64,000 nt of DNA from an uncultured Mycobacterium sp. (GTDB lineage: Bacteria; Actinomycetota; Actinomycetes; Mycobacteriales; Mycobacteriaceae): the NCBI GenBank assembly GCA_900078375.1, contig FLQS01000089.1:109392-173391 (forward strand), in the 5' to 3' direction. Position 1 is the first letter of the stretch, and each line of letters begins with the position of its first letter. The translations under genes and the position numbers were made by a program. Positions 34,277-43,537 of the stretch are shown piece after piece. The notes under the pieces are model-generated. The model was given only the letters and a program-made list of their open reading frames with translations, searched no databases and had not been told where the DNA came from.

Positions 34277-35620
34277 ATGAGTCTGTACGCAGTGGTCGAC
34301 CCGAAATCCGGTGACGTTGTGCGGGAGTACCCGACCGCGACCGACGAACAGATCGAGCAGGCGCTGGCCGCGGCGGCCAAGGCGTACCGGGAGTGGTCGA
34401 AGACGTCGACGCTGGCCGACCGGGTGGCCCTGATCCGGCGGGTGGCCGCACTGCACACCGAGCGCCGCGAGAAGCTCGCCGAGATCATCCACCGCGAGAT
34501 GGGCAAGCCGCTCGATCAGGCCCTCGGCGAGGTGGACTTCAGCGCCGCGATCTACGAGTACTACGCCGACAACGCCGAGAAGTTTCTCGCCGACGAGCCG
34601 ATCCAGCTGCTCGACGGCGATGGCAGCGCGGTGATCAAGCGTGGCCCGGTCGGTGCCCTGCTGGGCATCATGCCGTGGAACTACCCCTACTACCAGGTCG
34701 CCCGGTTCGCCGGACCGAACCTGACGCTGGGCAACACGATCGTGCTCAAGCACGCCCCGCAGTGCCCGGAGTCCGCCGAGGCGATCCAGCAGATCTTCGA
34801 CGACGCCGGCTACCCCGCCGGTGCCTACGTCAACGTCTACGCGACCAACGAGCAGATCGCCGACGCCATCGCCGACCCGCGGGTGCAGGGCGTCTCGCTG
34901 ACCGGCTCGGAGCGCGCCGGCGCCGCAGTGGCCGAGATCGCCGGCCGCAACCTGAAGAAGGTTGTGCTGGAGCTCGGCGGTTCCGATCCGTTCATCGTGC
35001 TCAGCAGCGACGACCTGGACGCGACCGTCGAGGCGGCGATCGCGGGTCGCTTCGAGAACACCGGGCAGGCCTGCAACGCGGCCAAGCGCTTCATCGTCGC
35101 CGCCGACATCTACGACGACTTCCTCGACAAGTTCACCAAGAAGGTGCTGGAGGCCGCCGACGGCCTGGCCCCGCTGTCCTCGCTGGGTGCGGCCAAGCGA
35201 CTGGCCGAGCAGGTCGATCGGGCGGTGGCCGACGGCGCCAAGCTGGTCTCCCAGGGTGAGCGTCAGGGCGCCTTCTTCCCGCCCGGTGTGCTGACCGGAG
35301 TTTCGCCCGATTCGGTGTCCTACCGCGAGGAGCTCTTCGGCCCGGTAGCCACGGTGTACAAGGTGAGCACCGAGGACGAGGCGGTCGAACTGGCCAACGA
35401 CACGCCGTTCGGGCTCGGCTCGTATGTGTTCACCACCGATGAAGAACAGGCCAAGCGGGTAGCCGACAAGATCGATGCCGGAATGGTGTTCGTGAACGTG
35501 GTCGGCGCCGACGGTGTCGAGCTGCCGTTCGGCGGGGTGAAGCGCTCCGGCTTTGGCCGCGAACTGGGCCGGTTCGGCATCGACGAGTTCGTCAACAAGA
35601 AACTGATCCGGATCGGATAA
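34277..35620 (+). CDS. NAD(P)-dependent semialdehyde dehydrogenase (GabD-like)
   Basis: Aldehyde dehydrogenase of 447 residues, closest in feel to mycobacterial GabD1 succinate-semialdehyde dehydrogenase. Rossmann segment IMPWNYPYYQVARF, general base Glu in VVLELGGSDPF near 232, and catalytic Cys in GQACNAAKRF near 268. Length fits the short GabD1 subgroup. ATG at 34277 has AGGACGGA upstream. With the glutaryl-CoA dehydrogenase 3 bases downstream, glutarate semialdehyde from lysine or delta-aminovalerate is an alternative substrate. Confidence 0.88.
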   Translation: MSLYAVVDPKSGDVVREYPTATDEQIEQALAAAAKAYREWSKTSTLADRVALIRRVAALHTERREKLAEIIHREMGKPLDQALGEVDFSAAIYEYYADNAEKFLADEPIQLLDGDGSAVIKRGPVGALLGIMPWNYPYYQVARFAGPNLTLGNTIVLKHAPQCPESAEAIQQIFDDAGYPAGAYVNVYATNEQIADAIADPRVQGVSLTGSERAGAAVAEIAGRNLKKVVLELGGSDPFIVLSSDDLDATVEAAIAGRFENTGQACNAAKRFIVAADIYDDFLDKFTKKVLEAADGLAPLSSLGAAKRLAEQVDRAVADGAKLVSQGERQGAFFPPGVLTGVSPDSVSYREELFGPVATVYKVSTEDEAVELANDTPFGLGSYVFTTDEEQAKRVADKIDAGMVFVNVVGADGVELPFGGVKRSGFGRELGRFGIDEFVNKKLIRIG

Positions 35621-35623
35621 CCC

Positions 35624-36817
35624 ATGAGCACCACCACCGCGCCGGCCAAGAAGGATCTCTACAGTCCGCTGGAGCTGTTCGCGACCGACCGTCTGCTCGA
35701 CTCCGACGAACGGGACATCGCGGCGACCGTGCGCAAGTTCGTCGACACCCAGCTCCGGCCGAATGTCGAGGGCTGGTTCGAATCCGCCTCGCTGCCAAAG
35801 GAACTCGGTAAAGAGTTCGGTCAGCTGGGCTTGCTTGGCATGCACCTGCAGGGGTACGGGTGCGCCGGCACCAATGCGGTGAGCTATGGCCTGGCCTGTA
35901 TGGAGCTCGAGGCCGGGGACAGCGGTTTCCGCAGCTTCGTATCGGTGCAGGGCTCGCTGTCGATGTTCTCCATCTACCGCTACGGCTCCGACGAGCAGAA
36001 GAACGAGTGGCTGCCCCGGCTGGCCACCGGCGAGGCGATCGGGTGCTTCGGGCTGACCGAGCCCGACTTCGGCTCCAACCCCGCCGGTATGCGCACGCGT
36101 GCCCGCCGCGATGGCAGCGACTGGGTACTCGATGGCACCAAGATGTGGATCACCAACGGCAATCTCGCCGATGTGGCCACGGTGTGGGCGCAGACCGACG
36201 ACGGCATTCGGGGCTTCCTGGTACCGACCGACACCCCCGGTTTCACCGCCAACATCATCCACAAGAAGCTGTCGCTGCGCGCCTCGGTGACCTCCGAGCT
36301 GGTGCTCGACAATGTCCGGCTGCCGGCGTCCGCGCAGCTGCCGGAGGCCAACAGCCTTGGCGCGCCGCTGTCCTGCCTCAACGAGGCACGGTTCGGCATC
36401 GTGTTCGGCGCGCTGGGTGCCGCACGCGACAGCCTGGAGACCGCCATCGCCTACGCCAGGGAGCGTGAAGTTTTCGACCGGCCGCTGTCGAGTTTCCAGC
36501 TGACCCAGGAGAAGCTGGCCAACATGACCCTGGAGCTGGGTAAGGGCATGCTGCTGGCCGTCCACCTCGGCCGGATGAAAGATGCCGAGGGCGCCCGGCC
36601 GGAACAGATCAGCCTGGGCAAGCTCAACAATGTGCGCGAGGCGCTGGCGATCGCCCGCGAGTGCCGAACCCTGTTGGGCGGCAGTGGGATCACTCTCGAA
36701 TACTCGCCCCTGCGGCACGCCAACAATCTCGAATCGGTGCTCACCTACGAGGGCACCTCCGAGATGCACCTGCTGTCGATCGGGCGCGCCCTGACCGGAC
36801 AAGCAGCGTTCCGCTGA
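35624..36817 (+). CDS. Glutaryl-CoA dehydrogenase-like acyl-CoA dehydrogenase
   Basis: FAD enzyme of 397 residues. The pattern is that of glutaryl-CoA dehydrogenase, which oxidises and decarboxylates glutaryl-CoA to crotonyl-CoA: TEPDFGSNPAGM, KLSLRASVTSELVLD, GALGAARDSLETAIAYA, LLGGSGITLEY and the catalytic Glu in LTYEGTSEMHLL near 370. Sits 3 bases after the semialdehyde dehydrogenase and 1 base before the next aldehyde dehydrogenase, one operon. In slow growers the similar protein is often called FadE7. Confidence 0.86.
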   Translation: MSTTTAPAKKDLYSPLELFATDRLLDSDERDIAATVRKFVDTQLRPNVEGWFESASLPKELGKEFGQLGLLGMHLQGYGCAGTNAVSYGLACMELEAGDSGFRSFVSVQGSLSMFSIYRYGSDEQKNEWLPRLATGEAIGCFGLTEPDFGSNPAGMRTRARRDGSDWVLDGTKMWITNGNLADVATVWAQTDDGIRGFLVPTDTPGFTANIIHKKLSLRASVTSELVLDNVRLPASAQLPEANSLGAPLSCLNEARFGIVFGALGAARDSLETAIAYAREREVFDRPLSSFQLTQEKLANMTLELGKGMLLAVHLGRMKDAEGARPEQISLGKLNNVREALAIARECRTLLGGSGITLEYSPLRHANNLESVLTYEGTSEMHLLSIGRALTGQAAFR

Positions 36818-36818
36818 G

Positions 36819-38264
36819 ATGACCGACGCGAAAGAACTCCGGCAGTTGATCGCCGGACAATGGCGCTCGGGCGGTGGCGACCCGGTGGTCAGCGTCAACC
36901 CTGCGCAGCCGAGTGTGGTTGTCGCCGAGGGAAACTGCGCGACAGTCGCCGATGTCTCTCTTGCGGTCGCCGCGGCGGGCGAGGCACTCAAGAGCTGGGC
37001 CCGCACGCCGATGCATCAGCGAGGCGCTGTTCTGCTGGATGCCGCCGCAGTGGTCGAGCGCAACGCACCGTCCTGGGGTCTGGAGCTGGCGCGCGAGGAG
37101 GGCAAGACCAAGGCCGAGGGTGTCGGCGAGGTACGGCGGGCCGCCCAGATCCTGCGTTACTACGGCAACGAGGGAGACCGGCAGACCGGCGAGATCTTCG
37201 CCTCACCCCGAGCTGGTGAGCAGATCCTGGTGACCCGCAAGCCGATTGGCGTCGTCGCCGTCATCACCCCCTTCAACTTTCCCATCGCGATCCCGGCCTG
37301 GAAGATCGCACCCGCGCTGGTGTACGGCAACACCGTGGTGTGGAAGCCGGCGACCACCGTTCCGCTGCTGGCAATCCGGCTCGCCGAAGCGCTGACCGAC
37401 GCCGGGCTGCCCGCGGGCGTGCTCAACCTGGTGATCGGCGATTCGCCGGTCGGCGAGGCGCTGGTCGACCACCCGGACATCGCCGCGATCAGCTTCACCG
37501 GCTCGACCGCAGTGGGCCGGAGCATCGCCGCGTCGGCCGCCGCCCGCGGGGTGCCGGTTCAGGCCGAAATGGGCGGCAAGAATGCGGCCGTGGTCCTCGA
37601 TGACGCGGACATCGACCTGGCGTTGGACCAGGTGATGCTGGGGGCATTCCGCTCGACCGGCCAAAAGTGCACGGCCACATCACGGTTGATCGTCACCGAG
37701 CGGATTGCCGATCGCTTCCTGGAAGAACTCACGGCCCGGGCGGAGGCGCTGGTCGTCGGCGACCCGACCGACGACGCGACGCAGATGGGTCCGGTCATCA
37801 CCGGCGCAGCACAGCGGAACATTTACGGCGGCCTCGGCACTGCGATGAACCAAGGCGTAGAGGTGCTGACCGGCGGCGAGCCCTACTTCAAAGGACCCAG
37901 GGCCGAGGGCTTCTTCGTCGCACCCACGATCATCGAACTGACGGCACCCGCCGATATCTGGTCCGAGGAATTGTTCGGCCCGGTGCTGGCGGCGCGGCGC
38001 GCAGCCGATGCTGACGAGGCGTTCGCGCTGGCCAACGACAGTGAATTCGGTCTGTCCGCCGCGGTGTTCACCCAGGATCTGACCCTCGCACTCGCCGCGG
38101 TCGAGCAGGTTGATGTCGGTGTACTGCACATCAATTCGGAATCGGCGGGCGCCGATCCGCACGTGCCGTTCGGCGGGGCGAAGAAGAGCGGACTTGGCCC
38201 CAAGGAGCAGGGCACCGCAGCGCGCGAGTTCTTCACCCACACCACCACGGTCTATCTACGTTGA
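36819..38264 (+). CDS. NAD(P)-dependent aldehyde dehydrogenase
   Basis: Aldehyde dehydrogenase of 481 residues of the class that includes alpha-ketoglutarate-semialdehyde dehydrogenases. VITPFNFPIAIPAWKIAPAL near 150, general base Glu in VQAEMGGKNAAVVLDD near 250, catalytic Cys in STGQKCTATSR near 285, and PFGGAKKSGLGPKEQG near the C-terminus. Last gene of the operon; an imperfect hairpin begins at its stop. Substrate not predictable from sequence. Confidence 0.86.
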   Translation: MTDAKELRQLIAGQWRSGGGDPVVSVNPAQPSVVVAEGNCATVADVSLAVAAAGEALKSWARTPMHQRGAVLLDAAAVVERNAPSWGLELAREEGKTKAEGVGEVRRAAQILRYYGNEGDRQTGEIFASPRAGEQILVTRKPIGVVAVITPFNFPIAIPAWKIAPALVYGNTVVWKPATTVPLLAIRLAEALTDAGLPAGVLNLVIGDSPVGEALVDHPDIAAISFTGSTAVGRSIAASAAARGVPVQAEMGGKNAAVVLDDADIDLALDQVMLGAFRSTGQKCTATSRLIVTERIADRFLEELTARAEALVVGDPTDDATQMGPVITGAAQRNIYGGLGTAMNQGVEVLTGGEPYFKGPRAEGFFVAPTIIELTAPADIWSEELFGPVLAARRAADADEAFALANDSEFGLSAAVFTQDLTLALAAVEQVDVGVLHINSESAGADPHVPFGGAKKSGLGPKEQGTAAREFFTHTTTVYLR

Positions 38265-38318
38265 TTGAGCGCTGAGGTCGGAAAATCCAGCGAATTCTCG
38301 GCGCTATTACTCACTCAA
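38261..38318. terminator. Imperfect hairpin between convergent genes
   Basis: TTGATTGAG and CTCACTCAA arms (8 of 9 pair) plus inner CGCTGAG/CTCGGCG (6 of 7) flank about 20 bases. Sited between the stop of the aldehyde dehydrogenase and the stop of the convergent alcohol dehydrogenase, so it could terminate both. Confidence 0.4.
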
Positions 38319-38326
38319 CGCAGGAA

Positions 38327-39385
38327 CTATGGCTCGACGGTGACCTTGATGGCCTCACCGCTCTTGACGATGCCGAATGCATCCAGCACGTTGTCGAGCG
38401 AGATATGACGAGTGATCAGGTCTTTGACCGGAACCTGCCCGGTGGAGATGTATTCGAGCGCGCGCTTGTTGTGCTCGGGGGCGGAGCCGTTGGCCCCGTG
38501 GATGTGCAACTGCCGGTAGTGCACGACATTGGAATCGCAGGTGATCGTGGGGTTGGTCTTGGGCAGGCCACCGAAGAACGAGATCCGGCCGTTGCGGGCG
38601 GCCATCGCGATCGCCTGCTCCTGGGTGATGTTGGCCGCCGTGGCAGTGATGACCACGTCGGCACCACGGCCGCCGGTCAGCTCCATGACCTTGGCGACGA
38701 CGTCGACGTCGGCGGCGTTGATGACCTCCTCGGGGCTCACGGCATCCGCTGACATCTTGAGCCGGCTGTCGTTGACGTCGACGAGATAGACCGGGCCGCA
38801 GTTGTGCACGCCGCGCGCGATCCGGATGTGCATACACCCGATCGGGCCGGCGCCGAAGACGACGACGGTGTCACCCTCTTCGATCCCGAGCAGTTCCTGG
38901 GCATTGATGGCACACGCGAACGGCTCGGCGGCCGACGCCTCGTCGAAGCCGACGTTGTCCGGGATACGGTTCAGGCCGTCGACGGCCAGCACCTGCTTGG
39001 GCACGATCATGTACTCGGCGAACCCGCCGTCGTACTGGTAGCCCACCGAGGTCTGGTTCTGGCACACGGCCATCCAGCCCTTCCGACATTCGTGGCACTT
39101 CCCGCACGGCACCGCGGCGATCACCTGCACCCGGTCACCGATCTGCCAGTCGCTGCCGTAGGTCTGGTTGACGGCCGCGCCCACCTCGACGATCTCGCCG
39201 GCGACCTCGTGCCCGATGGTCCGCGGCGGGGTGAGGTTCTGGTGACCGTTGTAGAAGATCTTGACGTCGGTGCCGCACGTCGAGCAGTTGCGCACCCGAA
39301 TCTTGACCTCGTCGGCACCACAGGTGGGCTCGGGAACATCCTCCAGGCGGACATCCTCGGGGGCGTAGAAGCGCAGGGCTTTCAT
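38327..39385 (-). CDS. Zn-dependent medium-chain polyol/alcohol dehydrogenase
   Basis: MDR-family dehydrogenase of 352 residues resembling sorbitol/threonine dehydrogenases. Catalytic zinc ligands Cys37 (TCGTD) and His59-Glu60 (TIGHEVAGE); structural zinc cysteines in VPCGKCHECRKGWMAVC; Rossmann motif VVVFGAGPIGCMHIRIA near 176. Divergent from the mannitol-type PTS gene across 172 bp with repeated CGGGCATA-type elements. It therefore probably oxidises the polyol phosphate delivered by the PTS, in place of a classical MtlD, which is not in the window. Confidence 0.86.
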   Translation of the reverse strand: MKALRFYAPEDVRLEDVPEPTCGADEVKIRVRNCSTCGTDVKIFYNGHQNLTPPRTIGHEVAGEIVEVGAAVNQTYGSDWQIGDRVQVIAAVPCGKCHECRKGWMAVCQNQTSVGYQYDGGFAEYMIVPKQVLAVDGLNRIPDNVGFDEASAAEPFACAINAQELLGIEEGDTVVVFGAGPIGCMHIRIARGVHNCGPVYLVDVNDSRLKMSADAVSPEEVINAADVDVVAKVMELTGGRGADVVITATAANITQEQAIAMAARNGRISFFGGLPKTNPTITCDSNVVHYRQLHIHGANGSAPEHNKRALEYISTGQVPVKDLITRHISLDNVLDAFGIVKSGEAIKVTVEP

Positions 39386-39436
39386 GGCGATCGTCCTTCC
39401 GATGGTCCTGTGTTCCAGACAACCCTAGCGGCAATC

Positions 39437-39500
39437 CGGGCATAAATCCACAGTCATGTCTGCCCGTTTATGACCGATTGCTTGCGCATATGCCCGATTG
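39437..39500. promoter_or_regulatory. Repeated TATGCCCG elements between the polyol dehydrogenase and PTS genes
   Basis: CGGGCATA (39437-39444) and its inverse TATGCCCG (39489-39496) flank a third partial copy (TGCCCG, 39461-39466); CCGATTG is directly repeated at 39474 and 39494. Probable binding sites for the DeoR protein at 41544, controlling both directions. Confidence 0.4.
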
Positions 39501-39557
39501 TGGGGTTTACTGGTCCCTAGATGTGACTGGCATCACCCCTAGATCGGAGGCCTCGAG

Positions 39558-41522
39558 TTGTCCACCACCGAGACGAAGCCGCGGACCGGCGCACGGGTTC
39601 ACGTTCAGAAGCTGGGCACGTCGCTGTCGAACATGGTCATGCCCAATATCGGCGCGTTCATCGCCTGGGGCCTGATCACGGCACTGTTCATCAAGGCCGG
39701 CTGGCTGACCGGTATCTTCCCGGGACTGCGTGACCCGGCCGGCTGGGTGGCCAAGATCGGCGGCTGGGGTGACTTCGCCGACGGCGGCATCGTCGCGCCG
39801 ATGATCACCTACCTGCTGCCGATCCTGATCGGGGCCACCGGCGGCCGGATGGTGTACGGGATCCGCGGTGGTGTCGTCGGCGCGATCGCGACGATGGGTG
39901 TGATCGCGGGCACCGACATCCCGATGTTCCTCGGCGCGATGATGATGGGGCCCCTCGGCGGTTGGGTGATGAAGAAGGTCGACGCCATCTGGGACGGCAA
40001 GGTCCGCCCCGGCTTCGAAATGCTCATCGATAACTTCTCCGCCGGCATCGTCGGGCTCCTCCTGGCCACCTTCGGCTTCTTCGGTATCGGTCCGATCGTC
40101 TCGGGCTTCAGTCACGGCGCCGGCAAGGTCGTGGATTTCCTGGTCGCCCACGATCTGCTGCCGCTGACGTCGATCTTCATCGAACCAGCGAAGGTGCTGT
40201 TCCTCAACAACGCCATCAACCACGGGGTGCTGACACCGCTCGGTACCACCCAGGCCCTTCAAACCGGCAAGTCCGTGTTATTCCTCCTAGAGGCCAACCC
40301 CGGTCCCGGACTGGGAATCCTGTTGGCGTTCATGGCATTCGGTCGTGGTGCCGCGAAGGCGTCGGCGCCGGGGGCGGCGATCATCCAGTTCTTCGGCGGT
40401 ATCCACGAGATCTACTTCCCGTACGTGCTGATGAAGCCCAAACTGATCCTGGCCACGATCCTGGGTGGCATGACCGGCATCTTCATCAACGTTCTGTTCG
40501 GATCCGGCCTGCGTGCACCGGCGGCCCCGGGTTCGATCATCGCGGTGTATGCGCAGACCGCCACCGGCAGCTATCTGGGCGTCACACTGTCGGTATTCGG
40601 TGCGGCCGCAGTCTCATTCGCGGTGGCCTCGCTGTTGCTGAAAACCGACCGCTCTGACGATGAGGGAGACCTGGCCGCCGCGACCGCGGGGATGGAGGCC
40701 CTGAAGGGCAAGAAGTCGAGTGTGTCGGCGGCACTGGTCGGATCCTCCGGCAGCGGTCCGATCACCAACATCGTCTTCGCCTGCGACGCCGGCATGGGGT
40801 CCTCGGCGATGGGCGCCTCGGTGCTGCGCAAGAAGGTGCACGGCGCCGGGTTCTCCGACGTCAAGGTCACCAACCAATCGATCGCGAACCTCACCGACAC
40901 CTACGGACTGGTGGTGACGCACCAGGATCTGACCGCCCGCGCCAAGCAGAGGACGCCTTCGGCGGTGCACGTCTCGGTCGAGAACTTCATGAACGCTCCG
41001 CAGTACGACGAGATCGTGGAACTGCTCGGCCGAGTCAATGCTGCCCCGAGCGCCGTGAGCGTCGAGGAACCGGCCGACGAGGTACCGGCCGATGACGTGC
41101 TCACCGTCGAGTCCATCGTGCTGGCGGGTACGGCCACCACGAGGGATGCCGCGATCAGCGAGGCGGGCAGGTTGTTGGTCGCGTGCGGTGCCGTCGAACC
41201 GTCCTACGTCGACGCAATGCACGAGCGGGAGGGCTCGGTGTCCACGTACATGGGCAATGGCCTGGCCATCCCGCACGGCACGAACGAGGCCAAGGACTCC
41301 ATCCGTCGTACCGGAATCTCGTTCGTGCGCTATGTCGAGCCGATCGACTGGAACGGCAAGCCGGCCGAGTTCGTGGTCGGCATCGCCGGCGCCGGAAAGG
41401 ACCACATGGCGCTGCTGACGAAGATCGCCGGGGTGTTCCTGAACTCCGACGAGGTGGCCCGACTCCGGGACGCCACGAGCGCCGAGCAGATCCAATCGGT
41501 GCTCGGTGGTCCACATCCGTGA
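39558..41522 (+). CDS. Mannitol-type PTS permease, EIICBA
   Basis: Complete fused EII of 654 residues. EIIC membrane domain about 15-350 (LSNMVMPNIGAFIAWGLITALF, GGIHEIYFPYVLMKP), EIIB about 393-490 with phosphocysteine in VFACDAGMGSSAMGASVLRKK, EIIA about 510-654 with phosphohistidine in NGLAIPHGTNEA. Imports and phosphorylates mannitol or a related polyol. TTG start at 39558 is supported by GGAGG 7 bases upstream. No EI or HPr gene is nearby. Followed after 21 bases by the DeoR regulator. Confidence 0.92.
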   Translation: MSTTETKPRTGARVHVQKLGTSLSNMVMPNIGAFIAWGLITALFIKAGWLTGIFPGLRDPAGWVAKIGGWGDFADGGIVAPMITYLLPILIGATGGRMVYGIRGGVVGAIATMGVIAGTDIPMFLGAMMMGPLGGWVMKKVDAIWDGKVRPGFEMLIDNFSAGIVGLLLATFGFFGIGPIVSGFSHGAGKVVDFLVAHDLLPLTSIFIEPAKVLFLNNAINHGVLTPLGTTQALQTGKSVLFLLEANPGPGLGILLAFMAFGRGAAKASAPGAAIIQFFGGIHEIYFPYVLMKPKLILATILGGMTGIFINVLFGSGLRAPAAPGSIIAVYAQTATGSYLGVTLSVFGAAAVSFAVASLLLKTDRSDDEGDLAAATAGMEALKGKKSSVSAALVGSSGSGPITNIVFACDAGMGSSAMGASVLRKKVHGAGFSDVKVTNQSIANLTDTYGLVVTHQDLTARAKQRTPSAVHVSVENFMNAPQYDEIVELLGRVNAAPSAVSVEEPADEVPADDVLTVESIVLAGTATTRDAAISEAGRLLVACGAVEPSYVDAMHEREGSVSTYMGNGLAIPHGTNEAKDSIRRTGISFVRYVEPIDWNGKPAEFVVGIAGAGKDHMALLTKIAGVFLNSDEVARLRDATSAEQIQSVLGGPHP

Positions 41523-41543
41523 CAGACAAGTGAGAATGGGCAG

Positions 41544-42302
41544 GTGGATTCGGACACCCGTCAAGGCCGCATCGTCGAGTTCGCCCGTACCAGGGGGCGG
41601 GTCGAGGTAGCCGCGCTGGCCGAGGAGTTCGATGTCGCGGCCGAGACGATCCGCCGGGACCTGAAAGTTCTCGCCGGTCGCAGGATGCTCAAACGCGTCC
41701 ACGGCGGCGCCATTCCGCTGGAGACCGCGGCGTTCGAATCGACGGTCGAGTACCGAAGCCAGGTCGACCTCGCCGAGAAGCACCGGATCGCGGTTGGGGC
41801 CACCGACCTGCTGCACGGGGCCGAAACGGTATACCTGGATGAGGGATTCACTCCGAGGCTGATCGCCGAACGACTTGCCGAGCAGGATTTGACGGTGGTC
41901 ACGTCCTCGCTGCTGGCGGCCGAGGCGCTGGCTCACAGCGAGTCGGTGACGGTCCTGCTGCTCGGCGGGCGGATGCGAGGCCGCACCCTGGCCACCGTGG
42001 ATCATTGGGCAACCGACATGCTGGGCAGCCTGGTGATCGACGTCGCATACCTTGGGACGAACGGTATCTCAGCCGAACACGGCCTCACCACACCAGACCC
42101 GGCGGTGGCCGCGGTGAAACAGACCGCCGTGAAGGTCGCTCGTCGCCGCGTTCTGGTGGCCGCGCACACAAAGTTTGGCGTCAGTAGTTTTTGCCGGTTC
42201 GCCGAAGTATCCGATTTCGATTCGATCGTGACCGGCACGGAGCTGTCCGTCGCCGAGGCGCGCCACTATGAAGCGCTGGGGCCGTCGGTCGTCCGGACCT
42301 AA
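41544..42302 (+). CDS. DeoR-family regulator of the polyol genes
   Basis: A 252-residue regulator. N-terminal DeoR HTH about 5-55: RIVEFARTRGRVEVAALAEEFDVAAETIRRDLKVLA, then KRVHGGAIP. The C-terminal sugar-phosphate sensor domain has VYLDEGFT, VVTSSLLAAEAL and AYLGTNGISAEHGLTTPD. Just downstream of the PTS gene, so it probably represses the PTS and dehydrogenase until polyol phosphate accumulates. GTG start at 41544. Confidence 0.9.
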   Translation: MDSDTRQGRIVEFARTRGRVEVAALAEEFDVAAETIRRDLKVLAGRRMLKRVHGGAIPLETAAFESTVEYRSQVDLAEKHRIAVGATDLLHGAETVYLDEGFTPRLIAERLAEQDLTVVTSSLLAAEALAHSESVTVLLLGGRMRGRTLATVDHWATDMLGSLVIDVAYLGTNGISAEHGLTTPDPAVAAVKQTAVKVARRRVLVAAHTKFGVSSFCRFAEVSDFDSIVTGTELSVAEARHYEALGPSVVRT

Positions 42303-42310
42303 ATCAACGT

Positions 42311-42375
42311 CGCCGAGCGTGCGTGTTGTCGGTGAAGCCACCGACTGCTATCGACGAGAACCCGCACGCTCGGCG
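42311..42375. terminator. Bidirectional hairpin terminator
   Basis: Perfect 13-bp arms CGCCGAGCGTGCG and CGCACGCTCGGCG enclose a 39-base loop with a further small GGTG/CACC stem. It lies between the convergent ends of the DeoR and LuxR genes. Confidence 0.75.
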
Positions 42376-42386
42376 CAAAGGGGCTG

Positions 42387-43346
42387 CTAAGGACCGCGCC
42401 GGGTCAGCCGGTGGTACAGGGCCGCAGCCTCAGTTCGGTTGGCAGCGCCCAGCTTCCGCAGGATACGCTTGACGTGTACCTTGACCGTGTTCTCGGTCAG
42501 GAACAGACTGGTGGCGATCTGGGCGTTGGTCTTGCCCAACGCGATGCTGCGCAACACATCCCATTCGCGCGGCGAAAGCCGTTCGGTGGCGTGTTCGGCA
42601 CTGGGCAGTGGCGACACCGCGGCCAGCCGCACCGGCGCCACCTGGTTCGGATGCGCTCCCTGGCAGCCGTCGCCCGCCCGCGCATCCAGGGCCGCCGACG
42701 CCTGGTTGATCACCTTCAACCGGTCGGCAAGTTGTGCCCGCTCGATGACCAGGCCAAGGCCGCCGGCATACAGGCCGAGTAGCCGCCGGTCGATTTCCTG
42801 CACGCTTTCATCGGGATACCGATCGGCGTGCACCATGGCCACCGGAAGGCCCCACGCTTGAACGGGTGCGGCGACGTAATCGGTTGTCCGCGCGAATCTT
42901 ACGAGTTTGCGGAAGACCCTGGAGTGCGTTTGCGCATCGGGCACCAGGATCGGGGTTCCACTGAGCAGCATCTCGGATTCGAGCAACTGGCCGGCCAATC
43001 GCCGGGAATGTGCGGTGCCGAACGCCACCAGCTGTTCGGCGAAGTCGGGATCTGAGACGGTATAAGCACTTTGGGTCAGCCAGATCCCATGGTCGACCCG
43101 GGAGAACATGACGCGGGTGAAGCCGATCTGGGCTGCCGCCTCGGCTGCCAGCGCCAGCAGTTCGTCCATCGAGGAGGCCGCGGCGAGCCGGTCGACGGCC
43201 TTCTGTACCCCGGCAATCAGATCGCTGGTGTCGGGCTCACGCACGTCGCTTCGCACCCGCGCGGTGCCACCCACCACAGCGGGCAGATGGCTCAGCGAAG
43301 TCCCGCCGGATGTCTTCACCGTCGCATCGAGACGACTGATCACCAT
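42387..43346 (-). CDS. GAF-LuxR transcriptional regulator
   Basis: A 319-residue regulator with a GAF-like sensor region about 35-210 (VDRLAAASSMDELLALAAEAAAQIGFTRVMFSRVD ... VAAPVQAWGLPVAMVHADR, split by a variable part) and a C-terminal LuxR HTH about 255-312 (LSPREWDVLRSIALGKTNAQIA, NTVKVHVKRILRKL). No receiver domain. ATG 43346 is chosen; TTG 43370 would add 8 residues. Related mycobacterial GAF-LuxR proteins often control nearby catabolic genes, but the target here is unclear; the divergent neighbour is the double TetR gene. Confidence 0.85.
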   Translation of the reverse strand: MVISRLDATVKTSGGTSLSHLPAVVGGTARVRSDVREPDTSDLIAGVQKAVDRLAAASSMDELLALAAEAAAQIGFTRVMFSRVDHGIWLTQSAYTVSDPDFAEQLVAFGTAHSRRLAGQLLESEMLLSGTPILVPDAQTHSRVFRKLVRFARTTDYVAAPVQAWGLPVAMVHADRYPDESVQEIDRRLLGLYAGGLGLVIERAQLADRLKVINQASAALDARAGDGCQGAHPNQVAPVRLAAVSPLPSAEHATERLSPREWDVLRSIALGKTNAQIATSLFLTENTVKVHVKRILRKLGAANRTEAAALYHRLTRRGP

Positions 43347-43537
43347 CGCGAGAGTACGCGGGGCCACCAATTATGTCTATAGCTGATACCCATATATTCC
43401 CTTGAATGGGCCGTCAATATCCCATGCAGACATGCCTTTTCTTCTATTGATGTATTTTTTTAGTACGTTCTCGATCTCGGATCGATGTGATCTGGGAAGA
43501 TGTTGCGATCCGGCGAGCAGAAAGGAGCACTCCAGCG

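Noticed and set aside
34256..37006. A 916-codon open frame on the minus strand across the aldehyde dehydrogenase and glutaryl-CoA dehydrogenase genes
   Set aside because: Antisense shadow of two well-supported enzymes; composition is His/Arg/Gly/Gln rich and shows no domain.
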